From Crocosphaera sp. UHCC 0190 (GTDB lineage Bacteria > Cyanobacteriota > Cyanobacteriia > Cyanobacteriales > Microcystaceae): a DNA stretch of 64,000 nucleotides. Under the pieces are notes generated by a model that had not been told where the DNA came from, did not search any database, and saw nothing but the letters and a program-made list of their open reading frames with translations. The stretch is from NCBI RefSeq assembly GCF_034932065.1, contig NZ_JAYGHP010000007.1, positions 1 to 64,000 on the forward strand, in the 5' to 3' direction. The position numbers were made by a program, and so were the translations under genes. Below, piece after piece: positions 1-7,949 of this stretch (positions are counted from its first letter, which is position 1; each line of letters opens with the position of its first letter).

Positions 1-1
1 A

Positions 2-937
2 GCTAAAAATCTTCAATTAATGTCATCAATTAAATGGTTATCAAGAGTTCCCTTATCTCTGGGCAAAGCTAAAGAATTAGTCAAAAATATCTTAGATAAT
101 CAACTAACTTCTAGTTCAATAGAAGGATATTCCTGGAAAGAAGAGGTAATAACTTATGGAGAAATTAAGCAAAGATGGTTGTTAGTTGAAAGTCAAAAAA
201 GAAAGGAATCAGATTTGACAAAACTGTCTGAGAGGAGCGACAAGGAAAAACAAAAAGCGCATCAGGCTCTCAAGTCATTAATGAAAAAGAAATTCACTTC
301 CTTTGAAGGAGCGACTGAGGCGGCTAATAATTTTTCTAAGAGGTTAAAATACCATCAACTTGCCGATATACAGATTCAAGAAATTCCAGAAAAGAATCAG
401 AAAAAGAACCAAGAAATCGGGAAGAATTTATTCCAAATCACAGCAACTCTTGGAATTAATACCGATCAAGTTAATGAATTAGAAAAAAGAGCAGGACGAT
501 TTATCTTAGCCACAAATGAACTCGACGACAATAGATTAAGTTCTGACGATATCTTGATTAAATATAAAGAGCAACAAGCCCCAGAGAGAGGGTTTGGTTT
601 TCTGAAAGATCCTTTATTTTTTGCCGATAGTGTTTTTCTTAAATCTCCTCAAAGAGTTGAAACAATGGCGATGTTAATGGGTTTATGCCTTCTGGTTTAT
701 TCTTTAGGACAAAGAGAATTACGTCGTCAACTAAAAGAAGCAAAAACAGGATTAAAAAATCAATTAGGTAAGTTAACTAAAACCCCAACCTTAAGATGGC
801 TATTCCAGTGTTTTCAAGGAATTCACCTCCTCTTGCTATCAGGAGTTAAACAAATTGTTAATCTCACGGAAGAACGCCAGTTAATCTTAAGTTTTTTTCC
901 GACCTCTTCCCAAAAGTATTATATCTTATCTGGGTAA
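2..937 (+). CDS. IS1634-like transposase, C-terminal part (cut by window edge)
   Basis: The reading frame is open to the left edge, so only the last ~311 residues of the protein are visible. The first in-frame ATG (20) is internal and is probably not the real start. The visible half contains the basic, helical C-terminal block of cyanobacterial IS1634-family (DDE) transposases: RGFGFLKDPLFFADSVFLK, then a hydrophobic MLMGLCLLVYSLGQREL helix. Full-length relatives are about 500-570 residues, so the length fits a missing N-terminal half. Whether the element is intact cannot be judged. No clear terminal inverted repeat was identified after the stop, and the following DNA holds another gene remnant. 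Confidence 0.7.
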   Translation, partial: AKNLQLMSSIKWLSRVPLSLGKAKELVKNILDNQLTSSSIEGYSWKEEVITYGEIKQRWLLVESQKRKESDLTKLSERSDKEKQKAHQALKSLMKKKFTSFEGATEAANNFSKRLKYHQLADIQIQEIPEKNQKKNQEIGKNLFQITATLGINTDQVNELEKRAGRFILATNELDDNRLSSDDILIKYKEQQAPERGFGFLKDPLFFADSVFLKSPQRVETMAMLMGLCLLVYSLGQRELRRQLKEAKTGLKNQLGKLTKTPTLRWLFQCFQGIHLLLLSGVKQIVNLTEERQLILSFFPTSSQKYYILSG

Positions 938-1142
938 AAAATAACCGTTTTTATCTCTCTTAATTCAGGTTAAAAAATGACCGACAAATTATGATAGATC
1001 ATCAATAGTGGTGGGCTTTTATTCTCAATAAAATTCCCTTAATGCTAATAGGGAGCTTCAGCAAAAAGTTCTCTTATTTTAATAGAGAATATAACTGAAA
1101 AATAAGTATCTTTTTCGAGATTTCTTTGATGCTACATTTTGA

Positions 1143-1400
1143 AGTGCGAAATGTGGGATTTATAGTGACCATCTCCAACGGCAATTATACAACCTACAAA
1201 GACAAGATTCTGAGTTACTAGAAACCTTAGAAAAAGTGGTCTTTGCTCCAGAAGCAATTGAGCTAGATTTATTAACTGCTATCAAGTTACAGAGTTTTGG
1301 ATTAGTCAATCTTAAGGGTAATGAAGTTATGCCCAGTTGTCGTTTATACCAGCAATATTTTCAGCAATATTTTCAGGGTGATAATGTGATTAATTCTTGA
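1143..1400 (+). pseudogene. C-terminal remnant of an AAA-like ATPase (AAA_35 type)
   Basis: An 85-codon open stretch with no start codon follows an in-frame stop at 1140 and ends at the TGA at 1398. It reads YSDHLQRQLYNLQRQ, then LLTAIKLQSFGLVNLKGNE and CRLYQQYFQQYF. This matches my recollection of the end of the ATPase domain in cyanobacterial AAA-like proteins, many of which are fused to WD40 or TIR modules. The P-loop part is absent and the piece lies directly behind an IS fragment, so I read it as a gene whose 5' portion was lost by insertion or deletion. The family assignment rests on motif memory alone. Confidence 0.55.
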
Positions 1401-1410
1401 TGGATATTGC

Positions 1411-2631
1411 CTAATGGCTGACTTTCTGTTGAGCAATCCACTGGCCATAACGGTTAGCCAGGGGGTTAGCGGTTAAACCATGAGCCAAAATACTCAAAAT
1501 AATGGTCGTAGCGACGATTATGGCGATTTCTTGACTGTGGGGTAACTTTTCATCCAGGACAATGACCGCAAAAACAATGCTCGCTAAACCTCTAGGGCCA
1601 AACCACCCAATAAAGAGTTTAGTCCATAGGTCTAATTTCATACCGAATAGGGCAATAAATACAGGAAGCATACGAATCAGCGTCAGACTCAAAACCCCAT
1701 AGAGAAAGGCTTGCCAGCTAGGGTGATTGAATACTAACACAACGACGGAAGACCCAAAGGCGACCCAAGTAATCAAAGAGAGGGTATCGCCAGTCGCTTC
1801 GGCGGCGATTAACAGTTCTTTCTTGCCTCTTTTGACGATTCCCCCAAAAACAAGTCCCCCCACAAAGCAAGAGATAAATCCACTGCCTCCCAAGTGTTGT
1901 GCAGTGGCAAAACACCCAACTGCTAAGGCGATCGCCTGCACTGGTTGCCAATCATGGGCAATCCAGTTCTGGTTAATACAGAATTGTCGTAATTGGGTAC
2001 CGATGACGGAAAAACTAGCCCCGACTAAGACTCCAATCCCAATTTGTTCCAGAAATAAAGTTGTTAGTAAATTAACCGTGTTATTGTCTGAATTATTTCC
2101 CGTCGTGATTGCAAGTAAGGCCAACAAAAGGGGGACACAAATCCCATCATTCAGGCCACTCTCAACATTGAGGTCTTCTCTGATATTGTCAGGAACTTGG
2201 GGATTTGTCACCACAGCCTTTCCTAAGGCCGCATCTGTAGGGGCTAACATAACTGCTAATAAAGCCGCTTCTACTGTACTAAATTCGGGAAACAGAAGGG
2301 TACTCAAGCCAAACCCTAGCAAAATCGTCAGTGGTAGTCCTATGGCCAACAGTCGCCAAGGCAAACGCAAACTATTTTTTAATACCCCTAAATTGGCATT
2401 AGCAGCATCAGTAAAAAGAATGAGGGCAAGGGTTAACTCAACAATTGTTTTAAGATTTTCAGAGGTAACATTGAAGTGAAGAATTCCCAATCCAAAGGGG
2501 CCGAGTAATAATCCAGTAAACGAAAAAACGATAGCATCAGAAACCCAGGTACGTCCTAAAAGTCCAGCAATTAGGCTGTAAATAAAAATAAAAATTGCGA
2601 TAATCGACCAATCTGTATAGGGTTCAAACAT
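1411..2631 (-). CDS. Na+/H+ (cation:proton) antiporter, CPA1 type
   Basis: A 406-residue polytopic membrane protein with about twelve hydrophobic segments and only a short C-terminal tail. It would exchange cytoplasmic Na+ (or K+) for protons across the plasma membrane. The two family signatures are present. APTDAALGKAVV carries the TD motif of the transport site at about residues 130-142, and NVESGLNDGICVP carries the paired N-D of CPA1 exchangers at about 155-167. A glycine-rich GPRGLASIVFAVIVLDE segment near the C-terminus is also typical. It stands alone, transcribed away from the pseudogene at 1143-1400. It lacks the long regulatory tail of some NhaS/NhaP paralogues. Exact ion specificity cannot be read from sequence. 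Confidence 0.88.
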   Translation of the reverse strand: MFEPYTDWSIIAIFIFIYSLIAGLLGRTWVSDAIVFSFTGLLLGPFGLGILHFNVTSENLKTIVELTLALILFTDAANANLGVLKNSLRLPWRLLAIGLPLTILLGFGLSTLLFPEFSTVEAALLAVMLAPTDAALGKAVVTNPQVPDNIREDLNVESGLNDGICVPLLLALLAITTGNNSDNNTVNLLTTLFLEQIGIGVLVGASFSVIGTQLRQFCINQNWIAHDWQPVQAIALAVGCFATAQHLGGSGFISCFVGGLVFGGIVKRGKKELLIAAEATGDTLSLITWVAFGSSVVVLVFNHPSWQAFLYGVLSLTLIRMLPVFIALFGMKLDLWTKLFIGWFGPRGLASIVFAVIVLDEKLPHSQEIAIIVATTIILSILAHGLTANPLANRYGQWIAQQKVSH

Positions 2632-2700
2632 AATCTAAAAACTTTTGTACCATCATTTTTTCACAATCCAGTTAACTTAGCAATTAATTCCTAGACTAAT

Positions 2701-3144
2701 TTAAGGTTTGAGGCTTCCCCCTCGAATTATCCAACCAATAGCACCACTAATAGTGGCTGTTATTGTAATGATTACGATCTGTCTCCAGTTCTTAAGTTCT
2801 CCCACTTTCTCCGCTAAATCACTAATTTTATGAATTGATGGTTTCCATTCATCTAGACGAGCATCAACAATTCCTATTTGCTTATCTATTCCATTAATAT
2901 CTTCTTTAAGTTCAGTAATATCTTGTTTGACGTTACTAATATCTTGTCTTGTTTCAACAATGTCTTGTTTGACGTTACTAATATCTTGTCTTGTTTCAAC
3001 AATGTCTTGTTTGACATTACTAATATCTTGTTTAACGTTACCAATATCTTGTCTGACCTCAACAATATCTTGCTTGATTTCTGTAAATCCGCTATTGATC
3101 AAGTCTTTGAGTTCTTGAAGGTCATTTGCTGTCACCTTGCTCAT
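2701..3144 (-). CDS. Coiled-coil protein with C-terminal membrane anchor
   Basis: A 147-residue protein of unknown function. Residues ~20-85 are a regular heptad array (KQDI, ETRQDI, NVKQDI) predicted to form a long coiled coil. A hydrophobic helix, IVIITITATISGAIGWII, ends near residue 140, so the protein is probably tail-anchored with the coil in the cytoplasm. The repeat is also visible in the DNA as two exact 42-bp tandem copies. It lies 21 bp downstream of the ROK kinase stop on the same strand and may be co-transcribed with it. Such tail-anchored coils recall phage/holin-associated XhlA-like proteins, but nothing else supports that. Confidence 0.7.
   Translation of the reverse strand: MSKVTANDLQELKDLINSGFTEIKQDIVEVRQDIGNVKQDISNVKQDIVETRQDISNVKQDIVETRQDISNVKQDITELKEDINGIDKQIGIVDARLDEWKPSIHKISDLAEKVGELKNWRQIVIITITATISGAIGWIIRGGSLKP
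2929..3012 (-). repeat. Two exact tandem 42-bp copies inside the coiled-coil gene
   Basis: The unit beginning GACGTTACTAATATCTTGTC (plus strand) occurs at 2929-2970 and again, identical, at 2971-3012. Diverged 21-bp half units follow to about 3060. Each 42-bp unit encodes 14 residues, or two heptads. The identity of the copies suggests recent in-frame duplication by slippage. Confidence 0.9.
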
Positions 3145-3165
3145 GGTTTTATTCCCCTAATTATT

Positions 3166-4077
3166 TTACAAATTTAGCCTTTGACTAACTACCAATTCCC
3201 AGGCTAATTTAGCTGCACCAATCATCCCTGCTTGATTACCTAATTTTGCCGTCAATAACTGTAAATCTTGTCGAGAACTGAGTAAAACTCTTCTTTCTAT
3301 TTCCTCTAGGGTAGCAGGAAAAAAATAGGGTGTACTGCCACTGACTCCACCTCCAATAATAACGGCTTCTGGGGTTAAAACATAGATTAAACTCGCTAAA
3401 CCTGCCCCTAATAAGCGACCATACCCTTGCCAAAATTCTAAGGCTTCTCGGTTGCCTTTTTGCGCTAATTGACCTAATTCTGCTGGTTCTTTGCCTGTCA
3501 TGCGACGAATTGCTTGAATAGAGGCATACTGTTCTAATGACCCTTGGTTGCCACTATTACAGGGGGGGCCATCAAAATTTAAGGTAATTAACCCTAATTC
3601 CCCGGCTGCCCCCAAATGTCCGGTAAACAAATGACCATTGAGAATAATTGCCCCACCGACTCCCGTACCAAGAGTTAATAAAATGAGGTTTTTAAAGGAT
3701 TTTCCCGCCCCTAACCAAGCTTCTCCTAACCCCGCACAGTTGGCATCATTAGCGATAGTGGTGGGCAGTCCGCTTGCTTCTTCTAACCAGTCAGCAAGGG
3801 GGACATCTTGCCATCCTGAGAGGTTAATGGCTACTTTCGCAATTCTTCCGGTTCCATCGGCTGGCCCTGGGGTTCCTACTCCTAAGGCGAGACAGTCTTG
3901 ATCGTGATTAAGTTCCCGAATTGCCGTTATCATTGCCCCTAAAACGGCTTTTGGGGTGGCAGGTTGAGGAGTGGCAACTGTTAGGGAGTTTAAACAAGTA
4001 CCATCTTCCAGAAAAAGTCCTAATTTAATCGCAGTTCCACCGAGATCCAAACCAATGACGGATGATTTTTTTTTCAT
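3166..4077 (-). CDS. ROK-family sugar kinase (probable glucokinase)
   Basis: A 303-residue protein matching ROK (repressor/ORF/kinase) sugar kinases, which use ATP to phosphorylate glucose or related hexoses in the cytoplasm. The N-terminal phosphate loop VIGLDLGGTAIKLGLF is at residues 7-22. IANDANCAGLGEAWLGAG holds the catalytic Asp, and LTLGTGVGGAII and GGGVSG form the second nucleotide-binding parts. The usual zinc motif CxCGxxGCxE is degenerate here: CNSGNQGSLE keeps the first Cys but has Ser at the next two Cys positions. There is no N-terminal HTH, so it is a kinase-type rather than repressor-type ROK. The SGNH hydrolase gene lies upstream on the same strand, 93 bp away. Confidence 0.85.
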   Translation of the reverse strand: MKKKSSVIGLDLGGTAIKLGLFLEDGTCLNSLTVATPQPATPKAVLGAMITAIRELNHDQDCLALGVGTPGPADGTGRIAKVAINLSGWQDVPLADWLEEASGLPTTIANDANCAGLGEAWLGAGKSFKNLILLTLGTGVGGAIILNGHLFTGHLGAAGELGLITLNFDGPPCNSGNQGSLEQYASIQAIRRMTGKEPAELGQLAQKGNREALEFWQGYGRLLGAGLASLIYVLTPEAVIIGGGVSGSTPYFFPATLEEIERRVLLSSRQDLQLLTAKLGNQAGMIGAAKLAWELVVSQRLNL

Positions 4078-4170
4078 ATACTAAACGTACAATCTACTTA
4101 ACCAGTAAAATAAGTCCGAAGAATAGGGGGATTTTAACACTAAAACCTATTCCCTATTCCCTATTACTAA

Positions 4171-5583
4171 TTAATTGTTTTTGAGATAATAGTTCTGGGG
4201 AATAATTTGAATTTTTTCCCAAGCAGTAATGGCATGATAAAGGTTTTCAGCTAACCGAGTATTGGCCTTATCTGTAAGATGAACTGTATCAGCAAACATC
4301 GGAGTCGGAAAATTAGAATTACCGTTATAGAAATTCACAACTTTCACATTTTTAGGATAAGCTTTCGCTAACTGTTGTGTTGTCTTAACAAACTCTCCAT
4401 AAGCTTTGGGGAATTTTTCAACATATTCGTTACCAATGCGATCGCGGATAGCTTTTTCATCAGCAGAAAGTTTCTCAACAGGGCGGCCAGTAATTTCAGG
4501 TTGAATTGCCAGAACCACCGGAATACCTAGGCGAGAAGACATCTGAATTAATCGTTGATGATTTACTCGATAACGTTCGACTCGTTGTTTTAATTCTTCT
4601 TGATTATTCGGTAAAAAATGTTTTAAAGCTTTGCCATCATTATTCACCACTAGACTTGTTTGGGCGACAGGTAAGGTAGTTTTAGCAGAACCTGTCCAGG
4701 AATTAATCAGTTTAACTAATCCAGTATTTTGTAACCATTGATCAAAGGAAAAGTTTAAAGAATTCTGAAAATGTCCCTTAGCATCAGCTAAAAATTCATC
4801 AATATGGGGAATATCAGTTTGAGGGGAATTACTGGATAACATTACATCCCCATAACCATCTAAAACCACAATTAAATCGGGTTGATAAGGTAGAATTTTT
4901 AGAGCTAATTGTGCTAATTCATTGCCAGAAGTATAACCAGGAACTGCCGCATTAATCACCCGATAATTCCCTTCTCGAATTTTCGGGGGCAATTTCATTA
5001 ATTGTTGTCTAGTTGGTACAAAAAAGGGAAAAACATCAGGACGATATTTCGCCGGAGAACTTTTTTGTTGACTTACTCGCTGTTTAAGACGGGTTTCTAA
5101 TCGATGACTAATGGTAGCATCATTATTGGGGTTTAATTGCCCAAAAGCAGTGGAACCCCCTAAGACAAAAATACGAATTTCATTCTTGGGTTTAGCTAAA
5201 GGGAGAGGATCATTATCCCGTAACCCTTGCTCATTAATTTTCAAGAATTCACTCTTTTGTTTACTGACTAATTCATAACCCGTCGTGGGGCTACGTTTGA
5301 CCACTAATTTACCTTGATCGATCAAACCTTCGATGGGTTTTTCCGTTGCCGTTAAAAATTTTAGTTTATAGGCTTGTACTAAAGGCGATTTGCCATTAAT
5401 ATTGTTGCCTGTACCCGTAATCCCTAGATAAGCTTGTGCTAAGAGTTCTGATAGGATAATTAATACCGGAATAGAGATAATTAGCCATAATAAGGAAATT
5501 TTAGGCCGATTTTTCCCTTTATTATAGTAAGAGCTATTGTAATAAGAGCCGTAAGATCGGGTTTTTTTGGGTAATTTCAGCAT
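4171..5583 (-). CDS. Membrane-anchored SGNH/GDSL hydrolase
   Basis: A 470-residue protein. A Tyr/Ser/Lys-rich cytoplasmic head (~28 residues) is followed by one membrane segment, ISLLWLIISIPVLIILSELL (residues ~29-48), and a large extracytoplasmic domain. Block I is FVLGGSTAFG with the nucleophile Ser. VINAAVPGYTSGNE and LIVVLDGYGD correspond to blocks II and III. FADTVHL carries the catalytic Asp432 and His435. SGNH enzymes hydrolyse esters. The anchored cyanobacterial form is often linked to modification of exopolysaccharide or cell-wall acyl groups, but the substrate here is unknown. The gene is preceded by a 147-bp gap shared with the divergent phosphatase gene at 5731. Confidence 0.78.
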   Translation of the reverse strand: MLKLPKKTRSYGSYYNSSYYNKGKNRPKISLLWLIISIPVLIILSELLAQAYLGITGTGNNINGKSPLVQAYKLKFLTATEKPIEGLIDQGKLVVKRSPTTGYELVSKQKSEFLKINEQGLRDNDPLPLAKPKNEIRIFVLGGSTAFGQLNPNNDATISHRLETRLKQRVSQQKSSPAKYRPDVFPFFVPTRQQLMKLPPKIREGNYRVINAAVPGYTSGNELAQLALKILPYQPDLIVVLDGYGDVMLSSNSPQTDIPHIDEFLADAKGHFQNSLNFSFDQWLQNTGLVKLINSWTGSAKTTLPVAQTSLVVNNDGKALKHFLPNNQEELKQRVERYRVNHQRLIQMSSRLGIPVVLAIQPEITGRPVEKLSADEKAIRDRIGNEYVEKFPKAYGEFVKTTQQLAKAYPKNVKVVNFYNGNSNFPTPMFADTVHLTDKANTRLAENLYHAITAWEKIQIIPQNYYLKNN

Positions 5584-5730
5584 TAAGTGGTTGCCTCTGT
5601 AAAAATAGGTTTACAAAATTAATGATTGAACCTTAGCATTGAATTGGGTTAGGAATCTAGGTATTTGCTTGGAGAGCTAACCCCAGAATTTTCCTATCAT
5701 CTCTGATGTAAGCGTCATTTGTGAAGATTT

Positions 5731-6216
5731 ATGGCTTATAAATTGTTGTTTGTCTGTCTCGGTAATATTTGTCGTTCTCCCTCAGCCGAGAATATTATGA
5801 ACTATTTGCTCAAACAGCAAGGGTTAGAACATTTGATCGTTTGCGATTCGGCAGGGACATCAAGTTATCATGTTGGGGCTTCTCCTGATCGGCGAATGCG
5901 GGCAACAGCGGCCCGTCGAGGAATTGAACTTTTGGGCAGTGCCAGACAATTTGACGTATCTGACTTTGAAAAGTTTGACTTGATTTTAGCAATGGATCGA
6001 CAAAATTATCAGGATATCTTAACCCTTGATGGACAAAATTGCTATCGGGACAAGGTGCGTTTGATGTGTGATTTTGCGACTCAATCTCCCGAAAAAGAAG
6101 TCCCTGATCCTTATTATGGAGGGCAAGAAGGGTTTGATCGGGTGATCGATTTATTGTTAGATGCTTGTGCCGGATTATTAGAGGAAATAAGGGGACGTGA
6201 GGATGTGAGGGGGTGA
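5731..6216 (+). CDS. Low-molecular-weight protein tyrosine phosphatase
   Basis: A 161-residue protein with the complete LMW-PTP signature at the N-terminus. LFVCLGNICRSPSAE holds the P-loop CX5R with nucleophile Cys9 and Arg15. The general-acid motif is the DPYYGG segment near residue 130. It dephosphorylates phosphotyrosine in the cytoplasm. Cyanobacterial relatives (the slr0328 group of Synechocystis) act on phycobilisome and photosystem proteins, a function I infer only from homology. Length and motif order are standard. The last ~10 codons (EEIRGREDVRG) are a charged, low-complexity extension. Confidence 0.9.
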   Translation: MAYKLLFVCLGNICRSPSAENIMNYLLKQQGLEHLIVCDSAGTSSYHVGASPDRRMRATAARRGIELLGSARQFDVSDFEKFDLILAMDRQNYQDILTLDGQNCYRDKVRLMCDFATQSPEKEVPDPYYGGQEGFDRVIDLLLDACAGLLEEIRGREDVRG

Positions 6217-6240
6217 TGGGTTGATGGGGTGAGAAGACAA

Positions 6241-6435
6241 CTTGTTAAAACTTAAGAAAAAAATTGACGCACCAGGGAAAGTGATTGCAAAATGAAGTTG
6301 GTTGTGAGGAACATCTGCGCGCTGGTCTAAGTCCCTACCACATTTATTTTTGTGGGAAGTTTTGGAACCCTGTGTTAAACACCCATACCTGTACTGGGTA
6401 TGTTATTCACGTTGTTCCTGTCTAAGTTTTAAACC
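6241..6435 (+). ncRNA. Structured RNA candidate, possibly 6S-like
   Basis: A 394-bp gene-free stretch contains nested complementarity. AGGAACA (6307-6313) pairs with TGTTCCT (6413-6419), enclosing the hairpins CCACA/TGTGG (about 6337-6354) and CATACC/GGTATG (about 6383-6402). TTAAAACTTAAG (6245-6256) can pair with CTAAGTTTTAA (6422-6432) as an outer stem, but with a large one-sided loop. A promoter-like TTGACG (6264) and CAAAAT (6288) pair would instead start the RNA near 6300. The central GTCCC followed by the CCACA hairpin recalls bacterial 6S RNA layout. Plus strand is assumed. The family call is tentative; structured non-coding sequence is the safer claim. Confidence 0.38.
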
Positions 6436-6510
6436 AGGACAAAAGTGGTCAATTAACTAACCACTGACATAATTCCGGAATGTCTGGAAATCGAATCATT
6501 CTCTTGTATG

Positions 6511-6548
6511 AAAAAGAGTCACCTTTTCGGGTGAGTTTACCTCTTTTT
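6511..6548. terminator. Hairpin with A/T tails, bidirectional terminator-like
   Basis: AAAAAGAG (6511-6518) pairs with CTCTTTTT (6541-6548) around an inner TCACC-TTTTCG-GGTGA stem-loop (6519-6534). The arms end in runs of A and T, as in a Rho-independent terminator readable from either strand. It would end an RNA read through 6241-6510, just before the secreted-protein gene at 6611. Confidence 0.6.
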
Positions 6549-6610
6549 GGTCTGGGTATGGTGGAGACATATCAACTGGCTGTCAAAATTTTTTAAGAGA
6601 AACACACACA

Positions 6611-7135
6611 ATGTTATTTTGCAAATCGTTTTTACCCTCACTCACACATCTTTCTTTCTTATCCATTAGTTTTTTTCTCGGTTTAGGAACCCTTAACGGT
6701 TTGCCTGCTGTGGCCGCACAGAAAGGGGCCCCTAACCCACAAAACAGGGTAGCTCAATCACCCCTATTAGCACAAACATCTTCCTCTCATTTGCTCGCCA
6801 ATGGGGTCTATCTTTATGGCCGCTCTCCCCATGCGGAAGAAATTGGACAAGAATACATGGTCTTTCGTATAGAAAAAGGGGAAATTAAAGGGGCGGTTTA
6901 TCTGCCACAATCTGAGTTTAGCTGTTTTTCGGGGACACTTAACGGGGGTCAGATGAATTTGTCAATTGTTGACCCTTATGACGGCAGTAAGTATGCCTAT
7001 TCTATTTCATTGCAAAGCTCTTCCCCTATGGCAAGCAATGCTCAAGTATCAGAAATGAATTTACAAGGCTATCATCGTCTTAACAAGATTAGTGACAATG
7101 ATCATCGTATTCTCAGCACTTGTTTAAAAGAATAA
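6611..7135 (+). CDS. Secreted cyanobacterial hypothetical protein
   Basis: A 174-residue protein not assigned to a named family. It starts with a signal peptide: positive/polar start, hydrophobic LSFLSISFFLGLGTLNGL, and likely cleavage after AVA near residue 36. The mature part is small. It holds a Ser/Gln-rich linker and a compact domain starting ANGVYLYGRSPHAEEIGQEYMVF by sense, with two widely spaced cysteines (SCFSG and the C-terminal STCLKE) that could form a disulfide. It resembles conserved cyanobacterial periplasmic proteins of unknown role. It converges with cobO, the two stops being 3 bp apart. Confidence 0.65.
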   Translation: MLFCKSFLPSLTHLSFLSISFFLGLGTLNGLPAVAAQKGAPNPQNRVAQSPLLAQTSSSHLLANGVYLYGRSPHAEEIGQEYMVFRIEKGEIKGAVYLPQSEFSCFSGTLNGGQMNLSIVDPYDGSKYAYSISLQSSSPMASNAQVSEMNLQGYHRLNKISDNDHRILSTCLKE

Positions 7136-7138
7136 GGG

Positions 7139-7756
7139 TTAGAATTCGATCCCTGCTTGAGCTTTCACTCCTTGCTCTTTAAAAGGATGTTTGATTAATT
7201 TCATTTCAGTCACTAAGTCAGCGACTTCAATTAATTCTGAGGGCGCACCACGTCCGGTTAAAATAACATGGGTATTTTCGGGTTTTTCTGACAGTCCAGT
7301 TAATAGGGTTTGGACATCGAGATAACCTAATTTGAGAGCGACATTAATTTCATCGAGTAGGACTAATTGATAGTCTGGGTTACGAATAAAGGATAATCCT
7401 TTTTCCCAAGCTTCACGAGCTTTTTGAATATCCCGTTCTCTATCTTGAGTTTCCCAGGTAAATCCTTCTCCCATGGCATAAAATTCTAGTTGTTTGTCCC
7501 AATGACTGAAAACAGCTTTTTCGGCCGGTTCCCAAGCTCCTTTGATAAACTGAATAATAGCGACTCGGAAACCGTGACCAAGTGATCGCATCACCATTCC
7601 TAATGCTGCGGTGGTTTTGCCTTTGCCGTTTCCTGTATTAACAATAATTAACCCTTTTTCAGTTGATGCTTCGGCGACTCGTTTTTCTTGAATTTCTTTG
7701 CGTCGCTGCATTTTTTTTTGATAGTCTTCGGTTGATAAACTTGTGTTATTATTCAT
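7139..7756 (-). CDS. cobO: Cob(I)yrinic acid a,c-diamide adenosyltransferase
   Basis: A 205-residue protein that transfers the 5'-deoxyadenosyl group of ATP to the cobalt of corrinoids, a step of coenzyme B12 (here pseudo-B12) synthesis and salvage in the cytoplasm. The P-loop variant VNTGNGKGKTTAALGMVMRS is at about residues 39-58. VAIIQFIKGAWEPAE and LVLLDEINVALKLGYL follow in the family order. The N-terminal ~35 residues are a charged helix typical of CobO/BtuR. Length is normal. No cobalamin riboswitch was recognised in its upstream region, which instead holds a long inverted repeat at 7807-7870. Confidence 0.92.
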   Translation of the reverse strand: MNNNTSLSTEDYQKKMQRRKEIQEKRVAEASTEKGLIIVNTGNGKGKTTAALGMVMRSLGHGFRVAIIQFIKGAWEPAEKAVFSHWDKQLEFYAMGEGFTWETQDRERDIQKAREAWEKGLSFIRNPDYQLVLLDEINVALKLGYLDVQTLLTGLSEKPENTHVILTGRGAPSELIEVADLVTEMKLIKHPFKEQGVKAQAGIEF

Positions 7757-7806
7757 GGTAATTAATTAAATTTTGCCTAAATTAACCTTTAAAAAAACGA
7801 CGTTTT

Positions 7807-7870
7807 AGGAAGGGATGGAGTCAATAATTTGTGGGATTAAAATGATTATAACTCATTGACTCCACTTCCT
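7807..7870. repeat. Long inverted repeat between cobO and maf
   Basis: The left arm AGGAAG-GGA-TGGAGTCAAT (7807-7825) is complementary to the right arm ATTGACTCCACTTCCT (7855-7870), apart from a 3-nt bulge. The pair makes a 16-bp stem with a 29-nt loop. It sits behind maf and ahead of cobO, both on the minus strand, so it could be a maf terminator or a small non-autonomous repeat. No T-run follows on the minus strand. Confidence 0.6.
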
Positions 7871-7949
7871 ACTATTTTTTTAATTAAGCTGTTTCTCCTT
7901 GCGGGACTGTTTCTGATGTTTGTTGGGCTGTTTGAACTTGACTTTTTGC

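Noticed and set aside
1727..2479. Long plus-strand frame (250 codons) inside the antiporter gene
   Set aside because: It is fully antisense to a clearly conserved membrane transporter, has no recognisable domain and no ribosome site.
2929..3060. Tandem repeats considered as a CRISPR array
   Set aside because: Units are contiguous without unique spacers and encode heptads in frame.
2878..3177. Plus-strand frames opposite the coiled-coil gene
   Set aside because: They are the complement of the 42-bp repeat and give low-complexity Cys/Ser/Leu sequence.
7757..7949. Cobalamin riboswitch upstream of cobO
   Set aside because: No B12-box-like conserved core was found, only a bulged inverted repeat.
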